64,000 nt of DNA, taken from positions 1 to 64,000 of the forward strand of contig NZ_FUXX01000005.1 of NCBI RefSeq assembly GCF_900167015.1, read 5' to 3'. Numbering within the stretch: position 1 is the stretch's first letter; every line of letters starts with the position of its first letter. The stretch comes from Succinivibrio dextrinosolvens DSM 3072 (GTDB lineage Bacteria > Pseudomonadota > Gammaproteobacteria > Enterobacterales > Succinivibrionaceae). Below, one piece after another: positions 27,090 to 35,753 of the stretch. The notes below the pieces were generated by a model. It searched no databases. It was not told the origin of the DNA and saw only the letters and a list, made by a program, of their open reading frames with translations. A program made the position numbers and the translations under genes.

Positions 27090-27506
27090 TTATTCGCCTT
27101 TTGTAGAATCATTCTCTTTCACGCTCTTTTGTGTCTGCTCATCTGCACCAGACATTATTCTTTCAAATTCTAGTTTTACATCATCGACATCTGTAAGGTA
27201 GGTAATCTGATTCTGGGTAACACCAAGCAGAACCCTTTTGCTTCCGGCCTTTACAATAACCACTCTCTGCTTAGGACCAACATAAAGCTGGTTTTCAATT
27301 CCTAAAGTTCCTTTGTTGACTTTAACAAAACGGGTCTTTTTAAGCAGGTATGCCAGAGCGACAATCAATGACAGGATAACAAAGGTGGACAATACCCAGG
27401 AAAAAATAGAGGCTGTGTCCAATACTGGACCACCAGCCTTATCCTCTGCAGCAAGAACATCTGTTACTGCAAAAAAACTAAAAGCGCATACTATACGTCT
27501 AATCAT
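27090..27506 (-). CDS. fliO: Flagellar protein FliO
   Basis: Short single-pass membrane protein that helps assemble FliP. After the ATG at 27506 come a hydrophobic signal-like start, a second membrane helix ([21 protein letters not shown]) and the cytoplasmic [18 protein letters not shown] segment typical of FliO. A longer frame to 27554 overlaps fliN and is less likely. About 138 residues. Confidence 0.85.
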   Translation of the reverse strand: MIRRIVCAFSFFAVTDVLAAEDKAGGPVLDTASIFSWVLSTFVILSLIVALAYLLKKTRFVKVNKGTLGIENQLYVGPKQRVVIVKAGSKRVLLGVTQNQITYLTDVDDVKLEFERIMSGADEQTQKSVKENDSTKGE

Positions 27507-27513
27507 ACATTCT

Positions 27514-27921
27514 TTACTGCAACTTCTTAATACGCTCAACCTGACTGATAACATCAGTTAAACGGATACCAAACTTATCGTTAACTACAACAACTTCTCC
27601 GTGAGCAATCAGTGTACCGTTTACCAGCACATCCAGTGGCTCGCCAGCCATACGCTCAAGCTCGATAACAGAGCCCTGATTGAGCTGTAGAAGATTTCTG
27701 ATGGATATCTTTGCGTGACCAACTTCCATGGTAATGGTAACCGGAATATCTAAAATAGAATCCAGTTTCTTACGCTCTTCTGCAGTTAGAGGAGCTTTAC
27801 CAGGAGCACCATTCTCTTCTTCAAATTCTTCGACAGGAGGTGCAACAGCCTCTTCGTTACCACCTTCCTGAGCACCTAGAGCAGCAGCCCACTCGTCGGC
27901 TAATTTCTGATCTTCTGACAT
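27514..27921 (-). CDS. fliN: Flagellar motor switch protein FliN
   Basis: 135-residue C-ring protein. An acidic, Glu/Pro-rich N terminus precedes the SpoA domain: ILDIPVTITMEVGHAKISIRNLL, GSVIELERMAGEPLDVLVNG and VVVNDKFGIRLTDV. It works with FliM and FliG to set rotation direction and to dock the export ATPase complex. Positioned between fliM and fliO as in polar flagellar clusters. Confidence 0.95.
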   Translation of the reverse strand: MSEDQKLADEWAAALGAQEGGNEEAVAPPVEEFEEENGAPGKAPLTAEERKKLDSILDIPVTITMEVGHAKISIRNLLQLNQGSVIELERMAGEPLDVLVNGTLIAHGEVVVVNDKFGIRLTDVISQVERIKKLQ

Positions 27922-27931
27922 ACATCACCTT

Positions 27932-28978
27932 CTAATCGTCATCAAAATCTTCAATCTCATCATCATCAGCAATATTAACTCCATTACCTTTAATAAAGCT
28001 GAAGTCATTCTTAGCACTCTTAGGTCTTTCCAGTACCTCAGAGATTCTGATGGCCATTTTATCTTTTGACTGTCCAAGCTTGGCATGATAGCTTGGCAGA
28101 TCCTCTACATATACTAACAGATTATCAGGAATATCAACGTTTAAAACATCGCCAACCTTAAAATCCATCACATCTCGCAATGAAACCAGAGTATCAAGAA
28201 GCTTTACCTTCATATCAACGCTGACATCCATTACCTCTTCACGCAGAGCTTTATTCCATCTTACATCAGTATCGCCCTTGTCAGACTGAACACCAGCATC
28301 CAAAAGCTCTCTGATAGGCTCGATCATTGAGTATGGGAAGCAGATGTGAAGATCACCGCCGCCACCATCAAGATCAACATGGAACTGATTTACTACCAGC
28401 ACCTCTGAAGGAGAAACAATGTTCGCCATCGAAGGGTTAACTTCAGAATCCAGGTATTCAAACTCAACATCCATTACAGGAGACCATGCTTCCTTGTAAT
28501 CTGCGAATACCATCTTCAGAAGTTTCTGGGTAATTCTTCTTTCTGTTGGAGTAAATTCACGACCCTCAATCTTGGTTCTGAATCTACCCTCGCCACCGAA
28601 AAAGTTTTCTACCAGAATAAATACCAGTCGAGCTTCCAGTGTGATCAGAGCTGTACCCTTTAGAGGACGGAAACGAACCATGTTCAAAGAGGTAGGCACG
28701 AACAGAGTCTGGGTGTATTCACCAAACTTCATCATATTCACGCCTGTCCAGGTAACTTCGGCACTGTGACGCATCATGTTGAAAAGACTGATACGCATGT
28801 GACGGGCGAAACGTTCGTCAACCAGCTCCAAAGTTGGCATACGACCACGAACAATACGTTCCTGTGAGCCAAAATCAAAGCTCTTGACGCCCGTAGTTTC
28901 CTGGGGCTTTTCCTCTTCTACATCATCCGCTCCGTGCAACAGAGCATCGATTTCGTCCTGAGTTAAAAACTCGGTCAC
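27932..28978 (-). CDS. fliM: Flagellar motor switch protein FliM
   Basis: 348-residue C-ring protein. The N-terminal LTQDEIDALLHG is the CheY-P binding peptide. The middle domain has GRMPTLELVDERFARHMRISLFNMMR and GGEGRF, and the C-terminal SpoA domain includes LLDTLVSLRDVMDFKVGDVLNVDIP. Length is slightly above E. coli FliM (334) because of an acidic C-terminal tail. CheY control of rotation is therefore expected. Confidence 0.95.
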   Translation of the reverse strand: MTEFLTQDEIDALLHGADDVEEEKPQETTGVKSFDFGSQERIVRGRMPTLELVDERFARHMRISLFNMMRHSAEVTWTGVNMMKFGEYTQTLFVPTSLNMVRFRPLKGTALITLEARLVFILVENFFGGEGRFRTKIEGREFTPTERRITQKLLKMVFADYKEAWSPVMDVEFEYLDSEVNPSMANIVSPSEVLVVNQFHVDLDGGGGDLHICFPYSMIEPIRELLDAGVQSDKGDTDVRWNKALREEVMDVSVDMKVKLLDTLVSLRDVMDFKVGDVLNVDIPDNLLVYVEDLPSYHAKLGQSKDKMAIRISEVLERPKSAKNDFSFIKGNGVNIADDDEIEDFDDD

Positions 28979-28990
28979 GTTATAAGCTCC

Positions 28991-29539
28991 TTACTGAAGA
29001 ACAAAGCTGGTAAACAGAATCTGGTCTACGACCGGAGTCTTGTTAAGCTCAGACATCTTTGCTCTTACAGCATCCAGTAGTTCACGCTTTAATCTCTGTC
29101 TTCCAGATGGAAGCAGTAAAGCTTCATATGACTGGGCTGAAAGTCTCTCGAAAATAACACTGTTCATTAAGGTCAGATGTTTCTTGGCTAAAGCTTCGTT
29201 TTCCTCGCCAATAACAACCAGCACAACCTGAACCTGTCCGGTATGAATTCTTCTGTCGCTCTTGATAGAGAACGTAAAAGTCTGATCGAAAGGAACATAG
29301 ATATCGCGCTGAAGCAACATCTTTTCCTTTTCCTCAGCTGCCTTCTGTGCGGCAATTTCCTCAGGGGTTGGCCCAGGAGGTTCAAAAGGAGGGAGATGCA
29401 TGAAATATGCAGCACCGAAATAACCGCCTGCACCGATAATAAGTAGCAGAAGAATAGCTATGATTAAGAAAAGCTTACCTTTCTTTTTAGGAGCGTCATC
29501 TGAATCTGCTACATCAACATCATCTTTTTCTTTAGCCAT
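28991..29539 (-). CDS. fliL: Flagellar basal body protein FliL
   Basis: 182-residue single-pass protein associated with the stators. A charged cytoplasmic N terminus is followed by a membrane helix (LFLIIAILLLLIIGAGGYFG) and a periplasmic stomatin-like part ending in VDQILFTSFVLQ. I start at the ATG at 29539, which has GGAGAG 7 bases before it. The frame's earlier ATG (29572) would place that ribosome site inside the gene. Confidence 0.9.
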   Translation of the reverse strand: MAKEKDDVDVADSDDAPKKKGKLFLIIAILLLLIIGAGGYFGAAYFMHLPPFEPPGPTPEEIAAQKAAEEKEKMLLQRDIYVPFDQTFTFSIKSDRRIHTGQVQVVLVVIGEENEALAKKHLTLMNSVIFERLSAQSYEALLLPSGRQRLKRELLDAVRAKMSELNKTPVVDQILFTSFVLQ

Positions 29540-29605
29540 AATTCTCTCCTTTTTTTTTATATTATGGCACACAGATAAAAATATTCATTTAGTTATCATA
29601 TATTT

Positions 29606-31573
29606 CTATGCAAAATAGCTTACTGTATTGCTATTTTGTGAGATATCTAAATTTTCATTATTCTCTTCATGATGGTTTTCTGACACCTCGACATTAATTT
29701 TACCTCCTGCAAAGAGTGTGCCGTTATCAGATTGATTTTCTTCATTTTCTTTTTTCTGCTGCTGATTATGGCCGGAATTCTCTGCAAAATTCTCTGAAGA
29801 AGAGCCTTCAAATGCGCTTTCATCACCATATTCAGAGACTTCGGTTCTTGCAAAAATATTATTGGATTCAAGAAGATTCTTCAGAACGTCAATACCGCTT
29901 TCAAGCATTGCACGTGTTCCTGAATGAGATGCACTGATGGAAATCTTGGAAATTTCATCTGCTGAAGTTGCATCAATAAGAATTCTCATTTTTCCTAAAC
30001 CTTCTGGATTCAATGTCAGATCAAGAGATTTCAGATTACGTGATGACATCTCCATTACCTTCATTGCCAGAGCCCTTGCATTTTCCTTAAGATCTGATGA
30101 CATATTCAGTAAATCAAGCTTTGAACCTTCAAATGCAGTCATGCCCAGATCACCACCTGTCTTCATTGCAGATGCCAGTGAGCCATATCCGTTAGGATTT
30201 GACTGTGAGAACATTGATGATTTGCCCTGCTCTGAGAATGAACCGGACATAAAGCCATCAGGATTCAGATTTATACTGCTTTCAGTCAGTGAGCGAGGAT
30301 TGATGGCAAATGCATCAACTCTTGATGAAGGGATCTCACTCTTAACCTCAGACTCTAAAGATGCTGCACTCACTACCTTCTGAAGCAGAGCTACAGATTT
30401 TTCAAGAGAACTCTGAAGACTGTCCTTCTTACTATCAATAATTGAATTTATCTTGGTCTTAACATCCTCTTTGGAAAGGATCTCATCCATACTTAATGAT
30501 GCCTTGATACTGTCTTCAATTACCTCAAAATCACGGGCACCGAAATCTTCAGTTACCGAGAACAGAGGCTTTTCATTATTGATTTTTACTGTTCCATCAA
30601 GATCCTTAAGCATGCTCATCACATCGTCTAAAGCTGCAAACGGCTTAACCTGAGGAGCACTCTCTGTACTTTGGAGTGAATCAAATGACTTAAGATCTCC
30701 CTTTAAGAAAAGAGCAGCAGCCTTCTCAAATTCTCTGGTATCAAATTCTGTCAAAGGAGAAGATGACATCTTGTACACAAGATCATTTAGGACCTTTGGA
30801 TCAACTGTAGTCAGATCAATTCCATTCTCAGCTGCGATCTCAGAGATCTTAGAGAACAGGCTGTGTACATCATCAGAGATGATGACATTATCTAACTGTG
30901 TTCCAGAGTCGCTGAAGGTATCGTTTTTTGCTGCCACATCAGTCAGTACAGATGATTTTACGGTTGTATCAACTGCAGATTCTGCAGATGAAACAGTATT
31001 AACAGCTGCCTCTGAAACTTCAGCAGTATCGACACGGATTAGTTCATCCTGAAGCTGTAGAGGCTCAGAAACATCAATCTGTTTTTCCCCATTTGTTTCA
31101 CGGATGAATTTTCTCTTAGATGTAATATCCGCAGAATCCTCTGAATCTGCTTCACTGATAACAGCTTTAGCGTCCATAGATTCATCTGTATCATATCTCT
31201 TATCTGAGACTTTTCCTAAATCCTTATCTGAGACTTCATCTGAGACCTGATTCAACTGATTACGTGTATTTAAGCTATCTGCCTCCACCTCTCTCTTAGA
31301 TGAATTATCACTGCAATTCTTATTTAGACTGATGCCATCATTCCTGCCTTTCTGTTCTGGCACGGACTTTTCCCTTCTAATCTCTCTGGCTACAAACTGT
31401 CGGCTTTGAACCTCAGAAGAATCTCTTTGAGAAGCTTTCTTCTGCACAGAAGCACAGTCCTTGAGAATTTTAGAAAAATCCACTCCAGAATTCAGGGCAG
31501 CCTGACTCTTAAGATTGCCACTTATGGCAACCTTTGCATCATCAAGTTGATATGAGCTGCTTACCGCCTGCAT
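29606..31573 (-). CDS. fliK: Flagellar hook-length control protein FliK (long)
   Basis: 655 residues, much longer than E. coli FliK (375). The first 450 residues are a low-complexity, Ser/Asp/Lys-rich ruler-like region. The C-terminal Flg_hook domain is clear: LKSLDLTLNPEGLGKMRILI near residue 510 and a final part with MLESGIDVLKNLLE. FliK measures hook length and switches export specificity, so a long linker may mean a long hook. AAGGAGATG just before the ATG; a strong sigma-54 promoter match lies 103 bases upstream. Confidence 0.88.
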   Translation of the reverse strand: MQAVSSSYQLDDAKVAISGNLKSQAALNSGVDFSKILKDCASVQKKASQRDSSEVQSRQFVAREIRREKSVPEQKGRNDGISLNKNCSDNSSKREVEADSLNTRNQLNQVSDEVSDKDLGKVSDKRYDTDESMDAKAVISEADSEDSADITSKRKFIRETNGEKQIDVSEPLQLQDELIRVDTAEVSEAAVNTVSSAESAVDTTVKSSVLTDVAAKNDTFSDSGTQLDNVIISDDVHSLFSKISEIAAENGIDLTTVDPKVLNDLVYKMSSSPLTEFDTREFEKAAALFLKGDLKSFDSLQSTESAPQVKPFAALDDVMSMLKDLDGTVKINNEKPLFSVTEDFGARDFEVIEDSIKASLSMDEILSKEDVKTKINSIIDSKKDSLQSSLEKSVALLQKVVSAASLESEVKSEIPSSRVDAFAINPRSLTESSINLNPDGFMSGSFSEQGKSSMFSQSNPNGYGSLASAMKTGGDLGMTAFEGSKLDLLNMSSDLKENARALAMKVMEMSSRNLKSLDLTLNPEGLGKMRILIDATSADEISKISISASHSGTRAMLESGIDVLKNLLESNNIFARTEVSEYGDESAFEGSSSENFAENSGHNQQQKKENEENQSDNGTLFAGGKINVEVSENHHEENNENLDISQNSNTVSYFA

Positions 31574-32120
31574 TCCACATCTCCTTTTTTCATTGAATAA
31601 TTCCAGATATTACATTTAATATCAAACAGTTATGAATCATTAACCTTAAAAATTCAAAACTCACGTCAACATAAATGCAATTTATCTGCCAATTTCAAAA
31701 GATGTCTTTTTTGGAGCATGGAGAGAGAGTTTTTTACAAGAATAGTAATATTTATACAAAAAAATATGTTATCAAAATCCCATATAAATCAATATACTTA
31801 TATAAATATTTTCGCTTTTAGGCAATTTTTTAATAAAATTAGGCATGTTTTTTTTAAATTCAGTTGTGTATATTTTGTGATACAGATTCCAAATTTAGTC
31901 AGGACAGCCTTTTAGGAAGTCAGGACTATCAAATAAAAAAATACAGACATTCGGAGTTATACGGTTAAATCGCTAGTTCTCCTATGGGCTTACAGCTATT
32001 TTCAAAGAACTATCGAACAGGAAACTCCATCTTCTTTAAGAAGAGGTATGTCTGAATCTTATTTCACATAAATAGTTTCCTTTTAACATAGGCTGATAAC
32101 TTTTCATCAGGGTTGAAAGA
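31574..32120. other. Intergenic region splitting the fli cluster
   Basis: Contains the fliK sigma-54 promoter (31676-31692), then AT-rich sequence and, from about 31900, a region that could be a structured leader of the small plus-strand gene. AGTCAGGAC occurs twice about 25 bases apart (near 31897 and 31918). AGGAAACT (32019-32026) can pair with AGTTTCCT (32074-32081), and TCTTCTT with AAGAAGA lies inside. A frame at 31718-31915 looks like non-coding AT-rich sequence. Confidence 0.45.
31676..31692 (-). promoter_or_regulatory. Sigma-54 promoter for fliKLMNOPQR
   Basis: On the minus strand TTGGCAGATAAATTGCA keeps the -24 TGGCA and -12 TTGCA elements with exact RpoN spacing. It lies about 100 bases before fliK. 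RpoN control of this class of genes is established for polar flagella of Vibrio and Pseudomonas. Confidence 0.75.
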
Positions 32121-32309
32121 ATGAAACCAATTTTTACTACTCTTGCAATTATTACTTGCATTGTATTTTTCTTCGGATATCTATTTTTCAATGACAAGAT
32201 TTTATGGGAAGCAGTTGCCGCTCTAATTTCACTTGCTTTCTATGCAGTATCACCATGCACTCTATTACTTGATCGCAATGGTGTACCAAGAATGGATACT
32301 GTTGAATAA
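32121..32309 (+). CDS. Small membrane protein inside the fli cluster, opposite strand
   Basis: 62 residues with two hydrophobic segments (about 7-24 and 29-50) and a short polar end. No family recognised. It sits alone, antisense to and between fliJ and fliK, after a leader with inverted repeats. GAAAGA before the ATG is a modest ribosome site. It looks like a later insertion or an independent small gene between two flagellar operons. Confidence 0.5.
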   Translation: MKPIFTTLAIITCIVFFFGYLFFNDKILWEAVAALISLAFYAVSPCTLLLDRNGVPRMDTVE

Positions 32310-32321
32310 GAGATCAATTCT

Positions 32322-32358
32322 AAGATCAGCTTTTTTTCTCGTAATTAAAGCTGATCTT
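32322..32358. repeat. 12-bp perfect inverted repeat between the small gene and fliJ
   Basis: AAGATCAGCTTT (32322-32333) / AAAGCTGATCTT (32347-32358). The loop holds a T run on the plus strand but none follows the stem, so it is not a standard terminator. A second hairpin, GAATAGA/TCTATTC (32378-32398), lies nearer the fliJ end. Confidence 0.45.
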
Positions 32359-32410
32359 GATTGGTAGATTACAGAAAGAATAGACAAAAAATCTATTCAG
32401 GAAACAAATC

Positions 32411-32863
32411 CTACTTCATCTTCTGAATAAAAATTCTTGCCTGTTTTGATGAGACAATATCATCACTGAGCTTCTGTTCTGCTCTGGCCTCAAGGCGTTC
32501 GCGCTCAATGCGATGTTTTTCAATAAGAGATTCGATAATTTTACGCTGTTTCTGCTTGTCAAGATAATTGGAACGAGCACGGTTTTCCTGCTCCTGAAGC
32601 TTTACAAGACCAGCTTCCTGTCGCTCCTTAATTCTCTCAAGCTTGTTGATAAACTGCTGATATCCAAGGTAGGTGCCCATTCCCATCTGAAACTGGGATT
32701 TAGACTTCATCTCTTCAGTATAGATATTTTCAAATTCCTTTAGCTGAGCAATCTGCCGTTCAAAGGATGCAACATTGTTCTGAGCTTCAATCAGAAGCTC
32801 TAATGCCTCATCCTCCTCTCGTTTTCTTAAATCTAAAACCAGATTAAGAGCTTTATCACTCAT
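32411..32863 (-). CDS. fliJ: Flagellar export chaperone FliJ
   Basis: 150-residue, almost wholly helical coiled-coil protein (LNLVLDLRKREEDEALELL..., heptads throughout, R/K/E-rich end) as expected for the export stalk protein that contacts the ATPase FliI and FlhA. Starts 7 bases after fliI stops. Confidence 0.9.
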   Translation of the reverse strand: MSDKALNLVLDLRKREEDEALELLIEAQNNVASFERQIAQLKEFENIYTEEMKSKSQFQMGMGTYLGYQQFINKLERIKERQEAGLVKLQEQENRARSNYLDKQKQRKIIESLIEKHRIERERLEARAEQKLSDDIVSSKQARIFIQKMK

Positions 32864-32870
32864 AGGCTAA

Positions 32871-34301
32871 CTACTGCTCTCTGACAAACTGATTTGTATT
32901 ACCCTGAGCCTTATTATTAGCCACAGGAACATTTCCTTTCTTGACAGTCAGCGCATCAACTCTTTTCTGAGCATCATTGATAAGAATCATTGAAAGCTGC
33001 TCCAGGCCGTCCAGAGACTGTTTGAAAGGAACAATCTCCTTCATATCCTGAACAGTAAACTCATCAATGTAAGGCTTAATCATAATTGCCTGGTCGATAT
33101 TAGGATCAGAACCTTTCTGATAAGCACCGATCTGAATGAGTTCCTTACTCTGAGAATACTGAGATACACACTGTCTTATGGTTCTTGCCATAATCATATG
33201 TTCTGCAGTAACCACAGCAGGCATAACACGGCTTACAGACTTTTCAATATCTATAGCAGGGAAATGACCGGAGTCTGCAAGCTGACGGGATAATACAATA
33301 TGGCCGTCTAAAATTGCTCTGGCAGAATCGGCAATTGGATCCTGAAGATCATCACCTTCAACAAGAACAGTAAAGAAAGCTGTAATTGAGCCCTGACCTT
33401 CTCCACCGTTACCAGCGCGCTCAACCAGAGCAGGCATTTTTGCAAACACTGATGGAGGATAACCTTTGGTTGCAGGAGGTTCGCCCACTGCAAGTGCGAT
33501 CTCACGCTGAGCCATAGCATAACGGGTAAGCGAGTCAATCATTAACAGGACGTTGTATCCCTGATCACGGAAGTACTCGGCAATGGAAAGAGTTGTCTCA
33601 CAGCCCTTAAGACGCATTAAAGGAGAAGAATCAGCAGGAGCTGCAACCACAACCGCACGGGCTCTGCCTTCCTCACCTAGAATATCATCAATAAATTCCT
33701 TAACCTCACGGCTACGCTCACCGATCAGACCTACAACTACTACATCCGCATTGGTTCCTCTGGTCATCATACCTAAAAGAACAGACTTACCAACACCGGA
33801 ACCTGCAAACAGACCAATACGCTGCCCCTGTCCTATGGTCAGCATTGAATTGATTGCCTTGATACCAACATCCAGAGGCTTTTTGATCGGTCTTCTGGCC
33901 ATTGGATTCAGTTTGACAGGATTCCATTTGGTTGCAGTTTCTGAGGTTAACGGGCCCTTATCGTCAATAGGATTACCAAGACCATCCACGACTCTGCCAA
34001 GAAGATGCAGACCATATGGATATGATTCAGTACTGGAGATAGGAGTAACCAGATCGCCATTCTGTACATCAATGATTTCTGTAGTTGGCATAAGATAAGT
34101 GGTTTCACCAGAGAAACCTACAACCTCAGCCAGCATAGGACCACTTTCTGTATCAATACGGCATCTCTGGCCTATTGGCACCTTGATGCCGACAGCCTCT
34201 AAAGTAAGACCGACCACTCTGGTCAGTCTTCCTGATAAAACAGGGCTCTCCTCACGGCTTGGCAGGCTTATGGACTGCAGACGGGATAAAAGATTACTCA
34301 T
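32871..34301 (-). CDS. fliI: Flagellar export ATPase FliI
   Basis: 476-residue F1-beta-like ATPase powering flagellar type III export. Walker A GLFAGSGVGKSVLLG (near residue 165), Walker B VLLMIDSLTRYAMAQREIA (near 255) and GEPPATKGYPPSVFAKMP are all present. Operon position after fliH is standard. Confidence 0.96.
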   Translation of the reverse strand: MSNLLSRLQSISLPSREESPVLSGRLTRVVGLTLEAVGIKVPIGQRCRIDTESGPMLAEVVGFSGETTYLMPTTEIIDVQNGDLVTPISSTESYPYGLHLLGRVVDGLGNPIDDKGPLTSETATKWNPVKLNPMARRPIKKPLDVGIKAINSMLTIGQGQRIGLFAGSGVGKSVLLGMMTRGTNADVVVVGLIGERSREVKEFIDDILGEEGRARAVVVAAPADSSPLMRLKGCETTLSIAEYFRDQGYNVLLMIDSLTRYAMAQREIALAVGEPPATKGYPPSVFAKMPALVERAGNGGEGQGSITAFFTVLVEGDDLQDPIADSARAILDGHIVLSRQLADSGHFPAIDIEKSVSRVMPAVVTAEHMIMARTIRQCVSQYSQSKELIQIGAYQKGSDPNIDQAIMIKPYIDEFTVQDMKEIVPFKQSLDGLEQLSMILINDAQKRVDALTVKKGNVPVANNKAQGNTNQFVREQ

Positions 34302-34313
34302 AGTCTGCCCCTG

Positions 34314-35735
34314 CTAAACTCCGGCCTGAGGTTCTGCCACTGCTTCAACCTCAGCCCCGTTTTCAATAGGCACACCATTTTCATCCACATAGACACGATT
34401 GTTGTTTTCATCAAAATAGTAAAGCTGTCCATCAGGAGACTGATAAACAGGATGACCAAAATCATCGACATATGGAGCAGGATCATCTGTTAGAGGAGAC
34501 TGAGCCTGCATACTCTGAGCTATATTATCATGATCCAACGGTGCTGTTCCTTCAGCGCTTTGAACCTGTGGAGCTACAGGAGCATTCTGTTCGGCTTTGC
34601 TCTTCAGAGCACCGCTTATATCGTCAAGATTTCTAGGAGCAAGAGACTTCTTTGGCAGTTCATTATATTCAGGACAGCCTTCAATGGATTCTCTCAGTGC
34701 CGAATCTACTGCGGGATAGACCTTGGAGAGAAACTCATCTAAAAGAGAGTCTATTCTGTCATTGATTCTCCAGTTAACCACGGAATTCTTGTTAACGACC
34801 TTGATATCGCCGATATCAAGGTTGGCAGATTCCTGAAGGTCCCAGCCCTGCTCTTTAATGTAATCACTGCCGATAGCTGCATTTATAACAGCATAATCAT
34901 CAGGATTCAGATAAATGGATACAGGATTATCTGCAGATGGAAGAATTGAAAGAGCGTACTCAATACTCTTTTTAAGGAAATCAGCATTTGAAGCAATTTC
35001 CTTCTGAATAATCACCTTTGCAAGTCTTGAGATAATGTAGGCAATCTCATCGGTTACCTCTTTATCGACCTCACGCAGAGGATTTGCAAGAGAGTCTGCA
35101 AGATACCTAAAACGCTCTACCTGCTCTAAGACAACCTTCTGTCCAGATTCAAGGCCTTCATCATGGCCCTTTTCAAAGCCTTCGGCCCTTCCCTGTTCAA
35201 GACCAAGAGCATAGCCTTCCTCTTTGCCCTTCTCAAGACCTTCATCATGTCCCTGTTTTTCACCATCAGCTCTGCCTTCCTCAAGACCTGTCTGATAGCC
35301 TTCATCATGGCCCTGAGACTTTCCTTCCTCATAGGCATCGCTTCTGATTTTTTCAACTTCTTCAATAGTGATGCTGGTAATACCGCGTGCAGCTCTGTCA
35401 GCGGCTTCTTCCTCCTCAAGGATCTTGTGAGCATCTAAAATCAGCTGCACTTCCTCAAGATAATCATTACGTCTCTTCTCCAGTCGCATCAGGGCCCGCT
35501 TGCGCTCAACCATCTCCACATTCATGCCCAGAGCATTGGTGCCGGTCACGAAATCACCAGGGAGTGTTGGCCATACCTTAACCTTATAGTTTGAGACGTT
35601 GGCAGCAGGTGTAACAGTAGAAATCTTCTTGTCATAGCGTATATCGACACGGCCTGGCTTATCTTTGGCCAGGTCAGAAGCATTAGCTACATCGCCATCC
35701 GCTGCTGCGGCGTTCTTCTGAAAAAAATCACTCAT
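34314..35735 (-). CDS. fliH: Flagellar assembly protein FliH, extended
   Basis: 473 residues, about twice the usual length (E. coli 235). The middle has the FliH hallmark G-x-x-x-G/E-G repeats (GRADGEKQGHDEGLEKGKEE and onward, about residues 145-205), then the conserved C-terminal domain (REVDKEVTDEIAYIISRLAKVIIQ). After this core there is an extra, acidic Pro/Gln-rich tail of about 115 residues ending in YQSPDGQLYYFDENNNRVYV-type tyrosine/asparagine repeats. FliH regulates FliI; the tail has no role known to me. Confidence 0.88.
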   Translation of the reverse strand: MSDFFQKNAAAADGDVANASDLAKDKPGRVDIRYDKKISTVTPAANVSNYKVKVWPTLPGDFVTGTNALGMNVEMVERKRALMRLEKRRNDYLEEVQLILDAHKILEEEEAADRAARGITSITIEEVEKIRSDAYEEGKSQGHDEGYQTGLEEGRADGEKQGHDEGLEKGKEEGYALGLEQGRAEGFEKGHDEGLESGQKVVLEQVERFRYLADSLANPLREVDKEVTDEIAYIISRLAKVIIQKEIASNADFLKKSIEYALSILPSADNPVSIYLNPDDYAVINAAIGSDYIKEQGWDLQESANLDIGDIKVVNKNSVVNWRINDRIDSLLDEFLSKVYPAVDSALRESIEGCPEYNELPKKSLAPRNLDDISGALKSKAEQNAPVAPQVQSAEGTAPLDHDNIAQSMQAQSPLTDDPAPYVDDFGHPVYQSPDGQLYYFDENNNRVYVDENGVPIENGAEVEAVAEPQAGV

Positions 35736-35753
35736 ACGAGAACTGCCTTATTA

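Noticed and set aside
29937-31052. Plus-strand frames opposite fliK
   Set aside because: Low-complexity Ser-rich shadows caused by the repetitive codon use of fliK.
31718-31915. 65-codon plus-strand frame before the small membrane gene
   Set aside because: AT-rich, Phe/Ile/Asn composition and no ribosome site; likely non-coding leader or promoter DNA.
33583-34098. Plus-strand frame of 171 codons opposite fliI
   Set aside because: Shadow of the ATPase gene; no domain recognised.
35126-35434. Second frame with K/R/L repeats within fliH
   Set aside because: Same repeats read in another frame; typical artefact of the FliH Gly repeats.
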